Positions 12,394 through 23,849 of a stretch of DNA of 64,000 nt are shown here, piece after piece. The notes under the pieces are model-generated. The model had not been told where the DNA came from. It was given only the letters and a program-made list of their open reading frames with translations, and searched no databases. The stretch comes from Cladophialophora immunda. Taxonomy: Eukaryota > Ascomycota > Eurotiomycetes > Chaetothyriales > Herpotrichiellaceae. Both the position numbers and the translations under genes were made by a program. The stretch is taken from contig NW_015622547.1 in assembly GCF_000835495.1 (NCBI RefSeq), forward strand, positions 248,001 to 312,000, read 5' to 3'. The first letter of the stretch is position 1; every line of letters starts with the position of its first letter.

Positions 12394-12960
12394 ATGGTTC
12401 GTAAACTCAAGCACCACGAGCAGCGGCTCCTCCGCAAAGTCGACCTCCTCACCTACAAATCCGACGGTCCTTCCCACCGCGAAGCTGCGGTTCGGCGGCG
12501 CTACCACTTAACCCACCCGCTCGACTATTCCAAATACAATGCTCTGTGCGGTCGACTGAGACAACTCGCGCACTTGCTGTCGAATCTCGAGCCCACGGAC
12601 CCATATCGTGTGGAGATGGAGACTGTCATGTTAGAGAAACTCCACCAGATCGGGATCTTGAGGCAGAACCGCAGCCAGGGCGCCGGGCTGTCTTCTGTGG
12701 AAAAGGACGTGACAGTCAGTGCCTTCTGTCGTCGCCGCTTGGGCATTGTGATGGTTCGCATCGGTATGGTGGAACATGTCGCCACGGCACACAAATTTGT
12801 TGAGCAAGGGCATGTACGAGTGGGCACTGAAGTGGTTACTGACCCGGCCTTCCTCGTGTCGAGGGGCATGGAGGACTTTGTCACCTGGGTGGATGGAAGC
12901 AAAGTGAAGAGGCAGGTTTTGGAATACAGGGAAAAATTGGACGACTTTGACTTGCTGTGA
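12394..12960 (+). CDS. IMP3: U3 snoRNP protein IMP3 (S4 domain)
   Basis: A single exon of 188 aa. The start at 12394 (MVRKLKHHEQRLLRK) is chosen because it is the conserved N-terminus; an in-frame ATG eight codons upstream adds an unconserved tail. The ribosomal S4-like N-terminus is followed by an S4 RNA-binding domain at about residues 105-170 (FCRRRLGIVMVRIGM, FVEQGHVRVGTEVVTDP). The length agrees with yeast Imp3 (183 aa). In yeast, Imp3 works in the nucleolar small-subunit processome with Mpp10 and Imp4 and helps U3 snoRNA pair with pre-rRNA. Confidence 0.95.
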   Translation: MVRKLKHHEQRLLRKVDLLTYKSDGPSHREAAVRRRYHLTHPLDYSKYNALCGRLRQLAHLLSNLEPTDPYRVEMETVMLEKLHQIGILRQNRSQGAGLSSVEKDVTVSAFCRRRLGIVMVRIGMVEHVATAHKFVEQGHVRVGTEVVTDPAFLVSRGMEDFVTWVDGSKVKRQVLEYREKLDDFDLL

Positions 12961-13829
12961 GGTGATGAAGAAATGGAACTCCAGACTTGTTGAAGGTATG
13001 CGAACACCATGCGATCGAAGCCGGAAACACACCAAATTAGGGCACGGCTTTAGGAGCTTCTGCTGTCTAAGCTGGGGAGAAAATGGGGATCGAACAGGGC
13101 CATGCAAGTGTTACGGCATACGATGCGCAGGTGTCTCAGCACGACTGGCCACCTTCACTCCAGGCGGAGGCTCGATATCTACGCCATGGCCAAACTGTCA
13201 ACCCTGTTTTATTGAACGTCAGCAGGTCGGAACTGGTCGTGAACATCAGTTATGGAGGCAGTGTGAAGGTTCCTCGACCACGCGGAAAACAGTCAGCTGC
13301 ACAACTCAGTAACCCTTGCAGTGGCGAAGCAGCCGGACTACGCTGCACCTGTCCTCGAAGTCGCCGCCCAGTGACAAGGACTGACAAATGCGTTATTGAA
13401 AGCCTATGCGAGAAAAGAAACGCGCAGTGACCGAAGCCCGAAGTGAGCTTCGTGCGGGAGAGATTGGTTCCAGCAACCACGAGAGCCGTGTGGCCCTTTT
13501 CTTGCGGCGCTACGCCAGATTATCTCCCATGACTTCCTATGGGCAATTACATACGACTTCCAAGTCTCAGATCTCTCTGTCTGGCTGATTACTTGGGTAT
13601 CTTCAGGTTCTCCTAGAAATAATTTGGGGCATTACATGTTGTCATATTCTCGGATATGTTGACCGTGCCCGGCACATAGCAACAAAAAGAAAAGACTGCC
13701 AGAGCAACCGCCGTGCCCACGAACAATGCAATATGAGGATGTTGCAGAAGAACATATCATGGAGCTGGATTCGATCAGGGCCCCCGCCTCCGATGGGGAT
13801 CAGAAGCCCAAGGCCGATGCCAGTTGTTG
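12961..13829. other. Intergenic region, convergent 3' ends
   Basis: 869 bp between the 3' ends of IMP3 and the convergent 392-aa gene. Open frames are short and lack domains. I see no tRNA, 5S or repeat. Confidence 0.6.
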
Positions 13830-15008
13830 TTATAAATCGAAGCACGACCATTTCCGAGCTTTGACCTTGTCCTCTTCCCCTTCTTTGGAATTTCTGGTTC
13901 TGGTTTTCCGACAGTGGGCGTCTCCCTCTTCCGCTCCCACTTCCACTTCCACTTTCATCCTGGGGTCGCCCTTCTCGATTTCAAAGTCGCTAACTTCGGG
14001 GACCTTGCCGTTGTCGTCCCCCTCTTCTTGGTGCCCTGCGTCGTCGCTATCGTCATCGCTGACGTCCAACCGAAACCTCCTCACACTGTCTCCGTCGCAT
14101 TCACCTGTGAAGAACCCTCTCCTACCATCCTTGGTACGGAGACATCGGGGTAGGACTCGGCGCAGGAAACCCCGGAACCCGCTGTGCGCGCGGTCGATTT
14201 TCTGGTATTCGACGCGTCGCGTAGCATTGGAGGTCCAGGATATCACGGTATCCAGGGTCGGTCTTTCTGGGATCGCGGTGGGTGGAGCAGAAATTGACTC
14301 GGACCGACGGGTTTGGATTTTGGACATCTGTGGTGTGGTATCCGAGCGCAGAATTGGAGAGCGATCACTTCCGCTCGCTGGAAGAGCGTACGAGTATCCG
14401 TAAGTATATGGATATTGTGTTGACCGTTCCCGGTTTTGGTATTCGACGGCGGTCAGCTTTGCGTCGATCTTTTCACAAATGCGCCGGATACTGTCCTGGT
14501 CCGGGGCGTCTTCGGGGATCATGGATGCATGCCGGGTTGTTGTCCGCGACGTCGAAACGCTCGGCAGAGGCGTGATGTCCCGACTCAAGGCCAAAACTCC
14601 GTCCAGCGAGGAGAAAAGCTGGCAGCTCTGGCGATGCAGCGTTATGGAATCCGTACGTGATCGATGCCGTTTCCTTGCAAGACTGCTCTGCCGGGAGGGA
14701 ATGGAAACGGAGTTGTGCCGCGAGTGTCTGGGGCTGGGTCGAGGATGGGATGTCTTGGAAGCCATGGAAGACTGGGAGCAAACCGTCCTGGATCGGTGCC
14801 TCTTACTCACGGGTTGATGATGGACCAAACAATCTGCTGTTTTGGTGGCCTTTTGGGACGAGGAGGTCCAGCCCTTGGAGCTCTGTTTGGTGACGTTGGA
14901 AATGGCGGAGTGGAAGGACTCGGTATCGGATACCTCAACAGGATCGTCACAAGGGGTCGTCATATCGTACCGTACGCTCATAATTCGTATCGTCGTCATG
15001 TCATTCAT
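13830..15008 (-). CDS. Fungus-specific basic, low-complexity protein of unknown function
   Basis: An uninterrupted frame of 392 aa from the ATG at 15008; ATGs at 14999 and 14981 are alternatives, and 14981 sits right before VRYDMTTPCDDPVEVSD, which looks like the true conserved start. The middle is Ser/Arg/His-rich (RKRHRSRTDS repeats RHRSRT seen earlier). A more ordered block lies at about 205-330 (SIRRICEKIDAKLTAVEYQNR; YQKIDRAHSGFRGFLRRVLPRCLR). The C-terminus is strongly acidic, then basic. No signal peptide or membrane segment is evident. The conserved helices and Arg/Ser tracts suggest a phosphorylated scaffold or nuclear protein, but this is inference. I do not recognise the family by name. 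Confidence 0.7.
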   Translation of the reverse strand: MNDMTTIRIMSVRYDMTTPCDDPVEVSDTESFHSAISNVTKQSSKGWTSSSQKATKTADCLVHHQPVSKRHRSRTVCSQSSMASKTSHPRPSPRHSRHNSVSIPSRQSSLARKRHRSRTDSITLHRQSCQLFSSLDGVLALSRDITPLPSVSTSRTTTRHASMIPEDAPDQDSIRRICEKIDAKLTAVEYQNRERSTQYPYTYGYSYALPASGSDRSPILRSDTTPQMSKIQTRRSESISAPPTAIPERPTLDTVISWTSNATRRVEYQKIDRAHSGFRGFLRRVLPRCLRTKDGRRGFFTGECDGDSVRRFRLDVSDDDSDDAGHQEEGDDNGKVPEVSDFEIEKGDPRMKVEVEVGAEEGDAHCRKTRTRNSKEGEEDKVKARKWSCFDL

Positions 15009-16199
15009 CGATGTTAAGTGTAAAAATGCAGGGTGGTATAGCTGGAGTAGCGATTCCTCTGAGGGTCTGGCGTCCCCAAGATGTGGCAATACGTGACTGG
15101 ACGAGAGCCTTCTGGTCGTTTGAGCCCTATAGAACAAAGGAAAAGCAGCGTGCGCAAAGTCTCTCTTTCCGTCACCAGGGCGAGTCAGTTCGGGTTCGTG
15201 AAGCAGGCATTGACAGCGAGGACCAGCTCGGCGTCCTCATGCAGAGTGCTTTATATCCATACCCCGTGCAGCACCCACGATGGCCCTCTGTGGGCGTTCA
15301 GACATCTTGAAACACAAAAGAGGAGAGGAGCGAATGCAGGGTATTGGGAGACCGAAAAGCCATCAAATAAATTTAATTTCGATAAAAGTCCCAGCTTTTT
15401 CTGAGGAGGGTTGCTAATCCAGTAGGTCATCTGTCACCAGGCCAAACCTGCAGCGAAGTGGCACTGGCCCTTGGGTCGGAGTCACCTCTTTGGGAAGAGC
15501 AGATTTGCCCGCCCAAGGGAGGAATGTAGCAGGGCGGTCCATTGATCTTTGGTGGGACGCTTGTGCGAGTCTAAGCCTCGAAGGCGAGAGGGGGGAGTTT
15601 TGCCGCCACCTCGAGGTGGTGCTTCCGATTTCGCGGTGGCCCTGGATGGCAGTGGACGAGAGGCCGTGGGCTCTTGTTCCCTCTGGGAACCCCAGTGGGC
15701 GCTTGTGGGCGGTTGGTGATGCATGGACACGGAGAGGCAAAGCGGGAATCGCAGAGGTCGGGCATTAGATCTCCGACATAGGTAGGTATGTCGGTATGTC
15801 GCCATTGGCGGTGAAACACCAGACAAAAGAAGCCTAGGGATCAAATTGCAGGCCATGTGATAGACGGAGAGGAAAAGCGGAGGTGGGCGACGAGGTCGGC
15901 GGTGTGGTTGGCAGCAGGATGTGCTAGACTCCTCAAAGTTTGGTCCTCCTCTTGCAGATGGATCATAGATGGAACTGGCGGCATGGCAGAGACGGGCAAT
16001 AGATTGACAGAGACTGGCGCAGGCTCTCGCAGATTGGCGCAGATTGGCGACGGATTGGTCATGGTGTTGCAGGTGGTTGCAGGTGTCGCAGTCTTAATCG
16101 CACACCGCCTTGTGCCACCTCCCCCTCGCTCCAATTACACCCTTCTCCTACACACTATTACCTACAGCGGCTAGCTACTATTAGGGACGCCCAGGCTCT
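15009..16199. other. Intergenic region upstream of the 392-aa gene
   Basis: 1.2 kb with no supported gene. It holds the minus-strand promoter of the 392-aa gene and the 3' side of the DHA2 transporter. Notable are the phased CCAAT motifs at 16033-16058, followed by two imperfect copies of GTTGCAGGTG at about 16067-16087. Confidence 0.6.
16033..16058 (-). promoter_or_regulatory. Three CCAAT motifs at ~10-bp phasing
   Basis: ATTGG on the plus strand (CCAAT on the minus) at 16033-16037, 16043-16047 and 16054-16058, the first two inside a tandem CAGATTGGCG repeat. Helical phasing would place three sites on one DNA face. The distance to the 392-aa gene start is ~1 kb, so a regulatory role is uncertain. 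Confidence 0.3.
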
Positions 16200-18054
16200 T
16201 CACCGAGAATGTGCTTTGTGCTTCCACTTCTCCCATGACCGGCTCACAGACGGCACCGCGACGACCATCGACACCAGCGTGGCAGCTGATCCACACGCCA
16301 TCGGCACCAGGTGACTGTCCTTGCAGCCTTGTAGGTACGACATCAGGATCCCCTGGAGGTGCTTCTTGCCAAACAGCCGCCGGATTTCGGTGGCTCCCGT
16401 ATTGACCACCGTCTCAGGGTTCACTTGGGGCGCGTTGTGGCCCAGGGCCGAGACTAGCCCGTTGGTGAAGGCGGCTTCGGTCGCAGCGATGAAGATGGAG
16501 GCTCCCACGTTCTCGCAGAATAGCGTCAACGAGGTCACCGCGGCCATATCCTCGATTCCCACTGCTGCCTGGTTTGCGATCATGGGCACCTGGAGAGCAA
16601 GACCAACACCCATGCCTGTGAGGATCTCGAAGCCGATCCACGACCCGAGACCAGCGTTGGCGTCCAGAGTGTGAACCATGACTACCCCCAGCGTTCCTGC
16701 GAGTGCGCCAACTACAAAGAAAGGCGTGTAGTGCCGCCAAAAGGTCAGCAGCCCGTTGGCGACGAAGGTGCATGCAGACACGGCCAGGATTAACGGTATC
16801 AGTCGAAGCCCACTTTCTGACGCGGATGCATTGCCGACGGATTGGAATTGAATAGGCAGCGCAAACGAGAGCGGGAAGAACAGGCCGGCAATGAAAAACT
16901 GAAACACCAGGCTGACAACAATCGACCGTTTCTTCAAGAGATGTGCCTGGATCATGGCTCGACTGCCCATCTGCCACTCGTTGACGCTGAAGATGATGAG
17001 GAGAGCCACAAAGCCTGCCAGGCTGGTGATGACGTGCCAATTGCTCCACGGGGATGAGACTCCTCCTTTCTCCAGTGCGAGCACCAGGCAAACCATCGAA
17101 CCTGTACCCAATCCGCGTGTTAGTCGAATTATCGCAGCAACTTGGGTTCTAGCAAAAGAAGGTGCCTACCCAACACAAGTAGGCTGCCGGCGAGATCCAG
17201 CGAGAACAGTTTCTCCCTCAAAGAGACCTGTACGGATTCAGGCAGCGAAGGCATCTTGACCGTGAGAGCCGTGGTAGTCGCCGCCATAGCCCCAACGGGT
17301 AAACTTATCCTGAGAATAGCATCAGTCTTCGCGGCTTAGAAAAAATTGTAGGAGACGGCGCCCACCAGAAACACCATCTCCAGCCAGGCCCGTCAGTGAG
17401 GACGCCTCCCAAGAGGGGCCCAACCACACTCGCACAACCAAATGTGAAGCCCAGGACTCCCATGTACGCGGATCTGTACTGTGGTTTCGCGCTGAATGCA
17501 ATTATGATGAATGCTCCTGTCATGGCTCCACCGCCACCCATTCCAGCAATGACCCTCCCCAAGATCAGGACTGAGCTGCTGGGAGCTACCGCACATATCA
17601 CATTGCCCAGCTCGAAGATGGAGACGGTGAGCAAGAAGGTCCATTTAAACGGGAAATATTTGTACTGTTGGTTTCAGTGACGGTTAGCTATCAAAGTCGC
17701 CTCCCAGTCTGGAGAGTAACTCGAGGACTGCCTACTTACAGCCTTGCCCCATGTCGACTGAAAAGCAGCGTTTGTGATGGTGTAGGCCGATCCGTACCAG
17801 CCCACGTCCTTGACGGTGCCGAATTGATCCGTGATCCTGGGGATGGCGGTCGAGATGATGGACGTGTCTAGGGCAGACAGGAAAATAGTAAACACCAGTC
17901 CAATGGTCAGAAGGACAAACCGTAGCCCGGTGGGATAGTCATGATCCCGCTGCTGCTGCGAAGGCGTGTCGGGATTCTGACCTGCACCTGTGGTGGTCGT
18001 TGGGTGCTGAAGCTCGAACCCTTCGCTGTCCTCGGTCGTCCGCTGGGTGGCCAT
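16200..18054 (-). CDS. MFS multidrug transporter, DHA2 (14-TM) family
   Basis: Four exons, 17740..18054, 17366..17664, 17170..17309 and 16200..17101 (introns of 75, 56 and 68 nt), give 551 aa. After a polar N-terminus the first helix carries the DHA2 pattern [16 protein letters not shown] with [12 protein letters not shown]. Motif A/B-like sequences follow ([13 protein letters not shown]), then motif C ([23 protein letters not shown] in part) and WRWCFWISLPVGA, all typical of 14-helix drug:H+ antiporters. The C-terminal half has the usual long hydrophobic helices ([16 protein letters not shown]). It probably exports toxic or secondary metabolites across the plasma membrane. The gene is divergent from the Zn2Cys6 regulator at 18879, with ~0.8 kb of shared promoter, so that regulator may control it. 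Confidence 0.93.
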
Positions 18055-18878
18055 AGCTCTCTCAGCTAATGACAGGAGATACAGGCAACTGGGAATCGAG
18101 CCGACAAGGAAATGAGCTGGTGGTAAATAGAGCGAACTCGAGAGAGATGGTGAGTCAACGGCGTCCCACTGCGTGTCCCATTGGACGGCTGGTTACCGAG
18201 CGACAAGGTGAAGTCCGCTATTGTGATTATGATTGACTAAGCATCGGCCGACAGCGAAATGTAACGCTTCTTGCATGGGACACACACGAGGAGCACCGTA
18301 CTCTATGCAGAGCAGCATTACACGGTACCTCACCCCCAGTCTACCTAGTTCTTTGTGTGATCTTTTGTTCCCGGTGCCATGGTGCAGAGTATCGGTTGGA
18401 TAGGCTTTGGTCTAGCGCAAGGTCTGTCGTGATTATCGGATCGTCAACCCTAATGCTAGTCTCCTTGTTAATGTTGAATTTCCTTTGTGTTTGCTCTAGT
18501 TAGCGTTTGCATTGAGTGAACCCTGTCGTTAGGATCAGTCACTCCAGACATACGACGTATATAGATAGATACTGAGTATTCCAGCCTTGTATTGCCCAGC
18601 TTGACGACTAAAAGGGGTAAGCCACAAGGCAAATCTGGAATAGCACAACGCTGCCCTATGCATCTACCCCGCCCTGCACGGTCTTGGCAATCGGGGGCTG
18701 GATTGCGCCCCAGATGCCATCGAGCCATGCTCCAGGTCACCAGCTCCCCAGCGCGCCAACCTAACTCTTCATCCTCTACCTCCCTCACAGCCTTTCAGAG
18801 TGTCAATCCTCGTGCCCTTCGCGTGAGACCAGAGACAGACAATCGTGCTCTCCAGGTCTGTATACCGAGGCGAGTCAA
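18055..18878. other. Divergent promoter region, DHA2 transporter / Zn2Cys6 regulator
   Basis: 824 bp between two outward-facing starts. A TATA-like CGTATATAGATAG sequence lies near 18555-18567 in regulator orientation. Scattered CGG and CCG triplets are present but I see no clear paired dyad. Open frames here are not supported. Confidence 0.55.
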
Positions 18879-20729
18879 ATGCCCGCCACAATCGCGACCT
18901 TCTCTTATAGCAGGAGTGGACAGCCTGCGGAGCCACCTAAATCGAGAACGAAGAGCGGTGTGTTATCGTTTTCAATCTTGGTTAAGGCACATCATACAGT
19001 TGCTGACGCAAAACCCCACAGGATGTCTGACTTGTCGCGGAGCAAAGGTGAAATGCAGCGAAGAAAGGCCAGAATGTCATCGTGTACGAGTACCTCTGCG
19101 CTGCTTTTTTGTTGCTGAGAGATGGACTGACCTCTTCTCCAGTGTGGGAGACTCAGTCGGGTTTGCGTCTACCCGGACGCTGATCCCTTCCAAGAGCCTC
19201 CTCCGAAGAGGATTCGTACGAGTATGGATCAAGAGGGTCTGCCTGTCAATGCCACGGCCACAACCCAAGACGGTCTCCCTGCACTTGACGACTTCCCGCT
19301 CTCTCCGTTCGTCACGTACGAAGCTTGGTCACAATCTACATTCGACCTGGCTTCGGGGTTACGACTGGACGAGGGCGTGGACTTTCCTGCTTCCGACCCA
19401 AACCTGGATCCCTTACTCGCAGCACCCAGGCTTTCCATTCAGTCGCTCGTGTCGGCGCCAAATGGTACATACAGGGATATTCAACCGAATCCTATGGCAG
19501 AGTCTAGCTCGCCGGCTGTGCCAGGTCCCACCGGACATCCTTACTTTGTCGAGAAAGTAGACTTTCCTTTCATCTCCACATTTGATGGCGAGAATTGGAC
19601 TCGCATCAAGCGCTACATGGTCATGCTGAGCGCTCGGAGTTCCGTCGTAGCTTCTGCCATCTCTGCAGTCGAGGCACTCTACGAAGCAGAAGAACTCGGG
19701 AATGAGACGTCCAATGCCGTTGCACTCTACTACACAGCCAAATCAGAGCACGCGAGATTGCTGCGGTTCCAGACGCCCGATCTCGAAGTCACATTCATCG
19801 TCATGGCGTTGCTGGCATGCTTCGAGGTGGTCTCTCAGCAAGACACCGTGCCTACGACGATGAAGTCGGAGGGCGATTTTGTGATTAAGCTCGAGCGCTG
19901 GATCCAGCAGCGGCCGTGGCCGCCAGTCGTATGCCGCATTGAGACGTGGCTGAAGCTGTTGCACGTCAAGGCTTTGCATCTTGGTGGAAGAGGCTTCATG
20001 TCAACCAAGGTCTGCCTTCTTTTTGCCCACAAGGCGGCTCCGACACCCAGTCTCATCTTCCTGGACCGTGACCCTCCTCCAGCGTCGATCCTCTATGATG
20101 GTCTAGCGTCTCCTCTGTTCGAATTCTACATCCAGACGCAGCAGATAGGGGCCGCAATCTGTGGTCTGAACCGACACCATCGCTCGAGAGGCACTTTGGC
20201 GGATGAGAGTGAGGTGGATCAGATGGCGTTGAAGATTCGGCAGCAACTTTCCTTGCTGCGACAGCAGGCACCGAGTCTTCTACGGCTAAGCCCCGTCCAG
20301 CTCCAGTCCCTGGTGCCCGAGTCGTTACTGGAGCAGTTGTCGACGCTCATAGATCTGTGCAACGCTGCATACCAGATTGAGATTGTCGATCTAGGCCGGG
20401 CACACGGCCAGTGGCTGACTCCCACGCCGGAGGCCCAGGAAGCGCTGCGGCAAGTGCGCCGGATCGTCGACGAGAACGTCACACGGAACAACGGCGCCGT
20501 GAACCCGGGATTCATGTGGCCCATTTTCTTCTATGCCCTCGAGGCCGACCAGGAGGGAGGCAACTGGGCCGTGCAGATGCTTCAATGCGTCCACAAGCCC
20601 ATCTACCAGAGTGACTTCATGTCGCGCTTCCTGGCCGCCGTCGTGGAGCTGCAGTGCCAAAGATCTGACCGGGTTGATTGCCGCTATCTGTGTACGCAGA
20701 GATTCGGCGTGGCGCCACCCTTCATCTGA
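18879..20729 (+). CDS. Zn(II)2Cys6 transcription factor (first of two)
   Basis: Exons 18879..18957, 19022..19083 and 19143..20729 (introns of 64 and 59 nt) give 575 aa. Both introns fall in or beside the zinc cluster; splicing restores CX2CX6CX6CX2CX6C with Cys28, 31, 38, 45, 48 and 55 (GCLTCRGAKVKC, then CHRCGRLSRVC). After a linker (EPPPKRIR) the long C-terminal region matches the fungus-specific regulatory domain: WLKLLHVKALHLGGRG, LFEFYIQTQQI, LNRHHRSRG and a C-terminal VNPGFMWPIFFYALE. It sits between a DHA2 efflux pump (divergent) and the alpha-glucoside permease (convergent). It is not an obvious AmyR or Mal63 homologue by eye, so its targets are open. Confidence 0.9.
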
Positions 20730-20993
20730 TATGCAGCCGCGAGTGGGAGTCACGGAAAGCCTTCGGCCAGCAGGATGAGGCGAACAAGATGCAAAGTCCT
20801 TTTAAGGGAGAAAAAGAGGCTGTTGAGAATTATTCGAAATAGGTGTGGCAGAAACACTGGGTGTGCAGCCTCCAGCACCTTTTTATTTACAGAACAACTA
20901 CCACCCCGAACGACAACTGCCGCCTTGGACCACGTTTAATCTTCGGTTTTCACGAATGTACAATGCTACTTATTGCCGGATCTTCTGGCGACT

Positions 20994-22999
20994 TCATTCC
21001 TTCTCGTACGTCTCGTCCAGAGCTGTGGCTTCGTACAGGCTCACGTGAGTCTTCGCGAACATCCTGGCCGGGGTCTTTTTGTGGAAGAGGATATCGAGCT
21101 CGGCGAATGTGCGCCCCTTGGGCTCTGGGATGCAGAAGAACGTGAACAGGACACTCAAGACACAAGTGCCTCCGTAGAAAAAGCCAGTCTTCGCACCCCA
21201 CTTTCGAAATCGTCAGCATCAGGAAAAGCACATTTTTATATTCAGGAAGTGGACTCACGTTCCATGCGCCCGGGTTGAGCATGTATGGGGTGATGACGCC
21301 GGTGACGATGTTCAGGCAGTTATACGACGCGCGGGCCAGGACGATGGACTTACTCCGCAGGCGGACGGACGGGATCTCGGAGACGAGGCTGTAGCAGACG
21401 GGGCCGACGGAGACGTCGTAGAAGAAGGTGTAGACCAAGAGCAACGAGCCGACGCTCCAGGCGATGCCGGTCGTGGGAGGGTTCGACACGGCGCCCAGGA
21501 TGCCGATGATGACGAGGAGCGTGGTCATGCAGGCCAGGCCGATCAGGTAGATGGTCCTGCGGCCCATGCGAGGGAGGAGGAACCAGGCGGTGAAGACGCC
21601 GACAATCCCCAGGGCGTACTGGCCGATCGCCATGTTGAAGGCCTCGTCGGTGGCCAGCCCGGCCTGCTTGTAAAAGTACGTCGAGTACGTGCTGGACGAT
21701 GGTCAGCGTCCACGATGGTCATATAGTAAAAAGGATGGTCATATCAACGAGAGAGCATAACAAGGCTGGATGAACATACCGGAAACTGGCACCCGACAGC
21801 GTCTGGATCAGCCAGCAGCCACACGCAATGACGGTTCTGCGCAGATCGATGCCCCTGAAGCAGTCGAGGTACGTTGTCCCCGTGCCCAACTCCTTCTCGT
21901 GCTCGGTCGTGTACACCATCAGGGTGACGGCTTTGTCCAGGTCGACCGCCCCGTCCTTGGACGTGAGCCGAGCAAGGGCGGCTTTGGCGTCCGCGAGCCG
22001 GTTCTGCCTGACCAGCCACCATGGGGACTCGGGGGCCATGGAGATGCCGATGATGAGCGGAATCGGCCAAACCCACTGGAGGGCGAAGGGGCTGTTGGGC
22101 GGGGAGTTGATTAGCCGGCGATCCGTGGCATCGAAGGGGGAGATTTATATACTCACATCCGATACGCCCATTGATCGTCTCGTGTGAGCAGAGCACGCAG
22201 CACGCCGGAGGCAAGAAGCTGACCAAACACCTGAAGTCACAGTATCAGCCGTGGTCCTCGGATCCCTTACTCGGCGCTCACGTACCCAGCAAAGATTGAC
22301 ATATGTTGTGAGGTAGGCTCGCAGATGAGTCGGCGTGACCTCTGCGGCATAGGCGGTCGGAAGAGTTTGGAAGATACCCCCTTTTGTACCTGTTCAGCAT
22401 GAATCCAGCGGCAGATGGGAGGGGCACGACTTACAGGGTATTCCCATCAGGATCTGGCCGACGAGCAGGACCTCGAGGCTCGGGGCGAAGAAGGGGATGA
22501 AGATGAGCCCGCAGATCAGAGCAAGCGCACCGAGCATTGTCTTCTTGAACCCAAAGCGCTCCGAGACGTATCCATTCAGCATCAGACCGAAGATCGAGCC
22601 CACGGTGGCTCCGTTGGAAAGGCCCGACTGCCAGGGCGCTGGGATCTGATTTGACCCGTCCGGCAATGGTTTGCCATATTTCTGCTGGAACGGAGGCAAG
22701 GCATAGAACGAACCCCTGATGCGCGGCGTCAGTGCTTGGTCAATGATGGCAACGGAGAAAAGAAGGTCCTTCGGCACGGACACTCACATCAACAGCAGGT
22801 CATAGCCTTCCATAATGATGGCGGTCGACAGAAGAACAGACCAACATATCGCCTTGGGGTACAGCTTGATGGACTTCAGCAGCCCCAGTTCCTGCTCGAC
22901 ATCTGCTGCCGCCTGAGCCTCTTGGATGACGGCCTTTTGGGCACTGAGCGGCTCGGCGTGAGCATCCACATGAGCTTTGACGTCCTCAACGTGGGCCAT
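20994..22999 (-). CDS. Alpha-glucoside/maltose permease (MFS sugar porter)
   Basis: Seven exons, 22788..22999, 22435..22715, 22286..22380, 22157..22230, 21780..22091, 21259..21691 and 20994..21200, give 537 aa. The exon 3 acceptor at 22381 is chosen because it yields GIPWGIFQT, the family sequence; an acceptor 10 nt upstream would give a shifted, worse fit. Sugar-porter marks include IIMEGYDLLLMGSFYALP, PESPWWLVRQNR, the TTYVNLCWVFGQLLASGV helix, GRRTIYLIG and the C-terminal PEPKGRTFAELDILF (PETKGR motif). The start is ATG at 22999; a GTG 36 nt upstream is rejected. It is divergent from the alpha-glucosidase at 23850, the classical maltose-utilisation pairing. It is presumably an H+ symporter of the plasma membrane for maltose-like disaccharides. 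Confidence 0.92.
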
Positions 23000-23849
23000 T
23001 GCGTCGAAGGGAGTGGAGGGAGAGCGACCGTTCACGCTGGGTCTTGACGGGCTCTACTGCGCAGACGCAAGCCAACTGATAGAGGGAGTGTGCGTGTGAG
23101 AGAAGGAAAGGACCCATGCAACCCTGGCCGAAAGGACGAAAAGTGCCGTTATATACCAGAGGAGCTAGCAGTGGCGAGCCGATCTCGTCCCCACGGGTCA
23201 AAGGTGGAGCGTATACAGGCACATGGACATGGACGTGGAATGTCTGGGGTACAGCCGGGTACTGTCCAGCATCCCCCATTTCCTGAAAGTGGACATTCGA
23301 CTCTATTCGCTCTAGGCGTTCGTCCTGCCCGAGGTCTGGGCGATATTGCGAAGAAGGAAGGAAAAGACTAAAACTTCCTGCGTCGGCTCCGTCGCTTACG
23401 CTACGGGCGGAGGATGACCGTGCTATGCAACGATACAGGCCGAAAGAGGCAAAAAGAACAACCCAAATGCTCCTGTGGATCCTTTGCCGATCGGCTCTCG
23501 CTTGCCCGTCGCTTAGTGGTGGGCTTGCCGACGACATGGCGCTCTCTATCAGGCCATCTGACGAGAAGGGGTTTTTTCCTCGAACGAAACAATCTGATGG
23601 TGCCCACTGGCGGTGGAGTGCTTCTCGGCATGGTGGGACAAGAGCCGGTGTCAGAGGGCGGAAACAACTTCTGGTCCGCCTTCTGATGAGCCCAGCGAGG
23701 GGGCGAATGTCTGATACTATCCCAGAAGCCTGGCTACATGAGTGGCTTCTTCCTCAGGCATTGCTGGTGGTTCTATCAAACATCCCTTTTGTTGGAGACT
23801 TGGATATTCGATACTCCTGTACAGCAGACCTCGGATTTTATCAGCAGCC
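23000..23849. promoter_or_regulatory. Bidirectional promoter of the maltose-type permease and alpha-glucosidase
   Basis: 850 bp between divergent starts. A minus-strand TATATAA lies at 23149-23155, about 150 bp before the permease ATG. A Gal4-type CGG-N11-CCG pair occupies 23404-23420, near the middle. Co-regulation of the two genes by a Zn2Cys6 protein is inferred from layout. No other gene is supported here. Confidence 0.5.
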
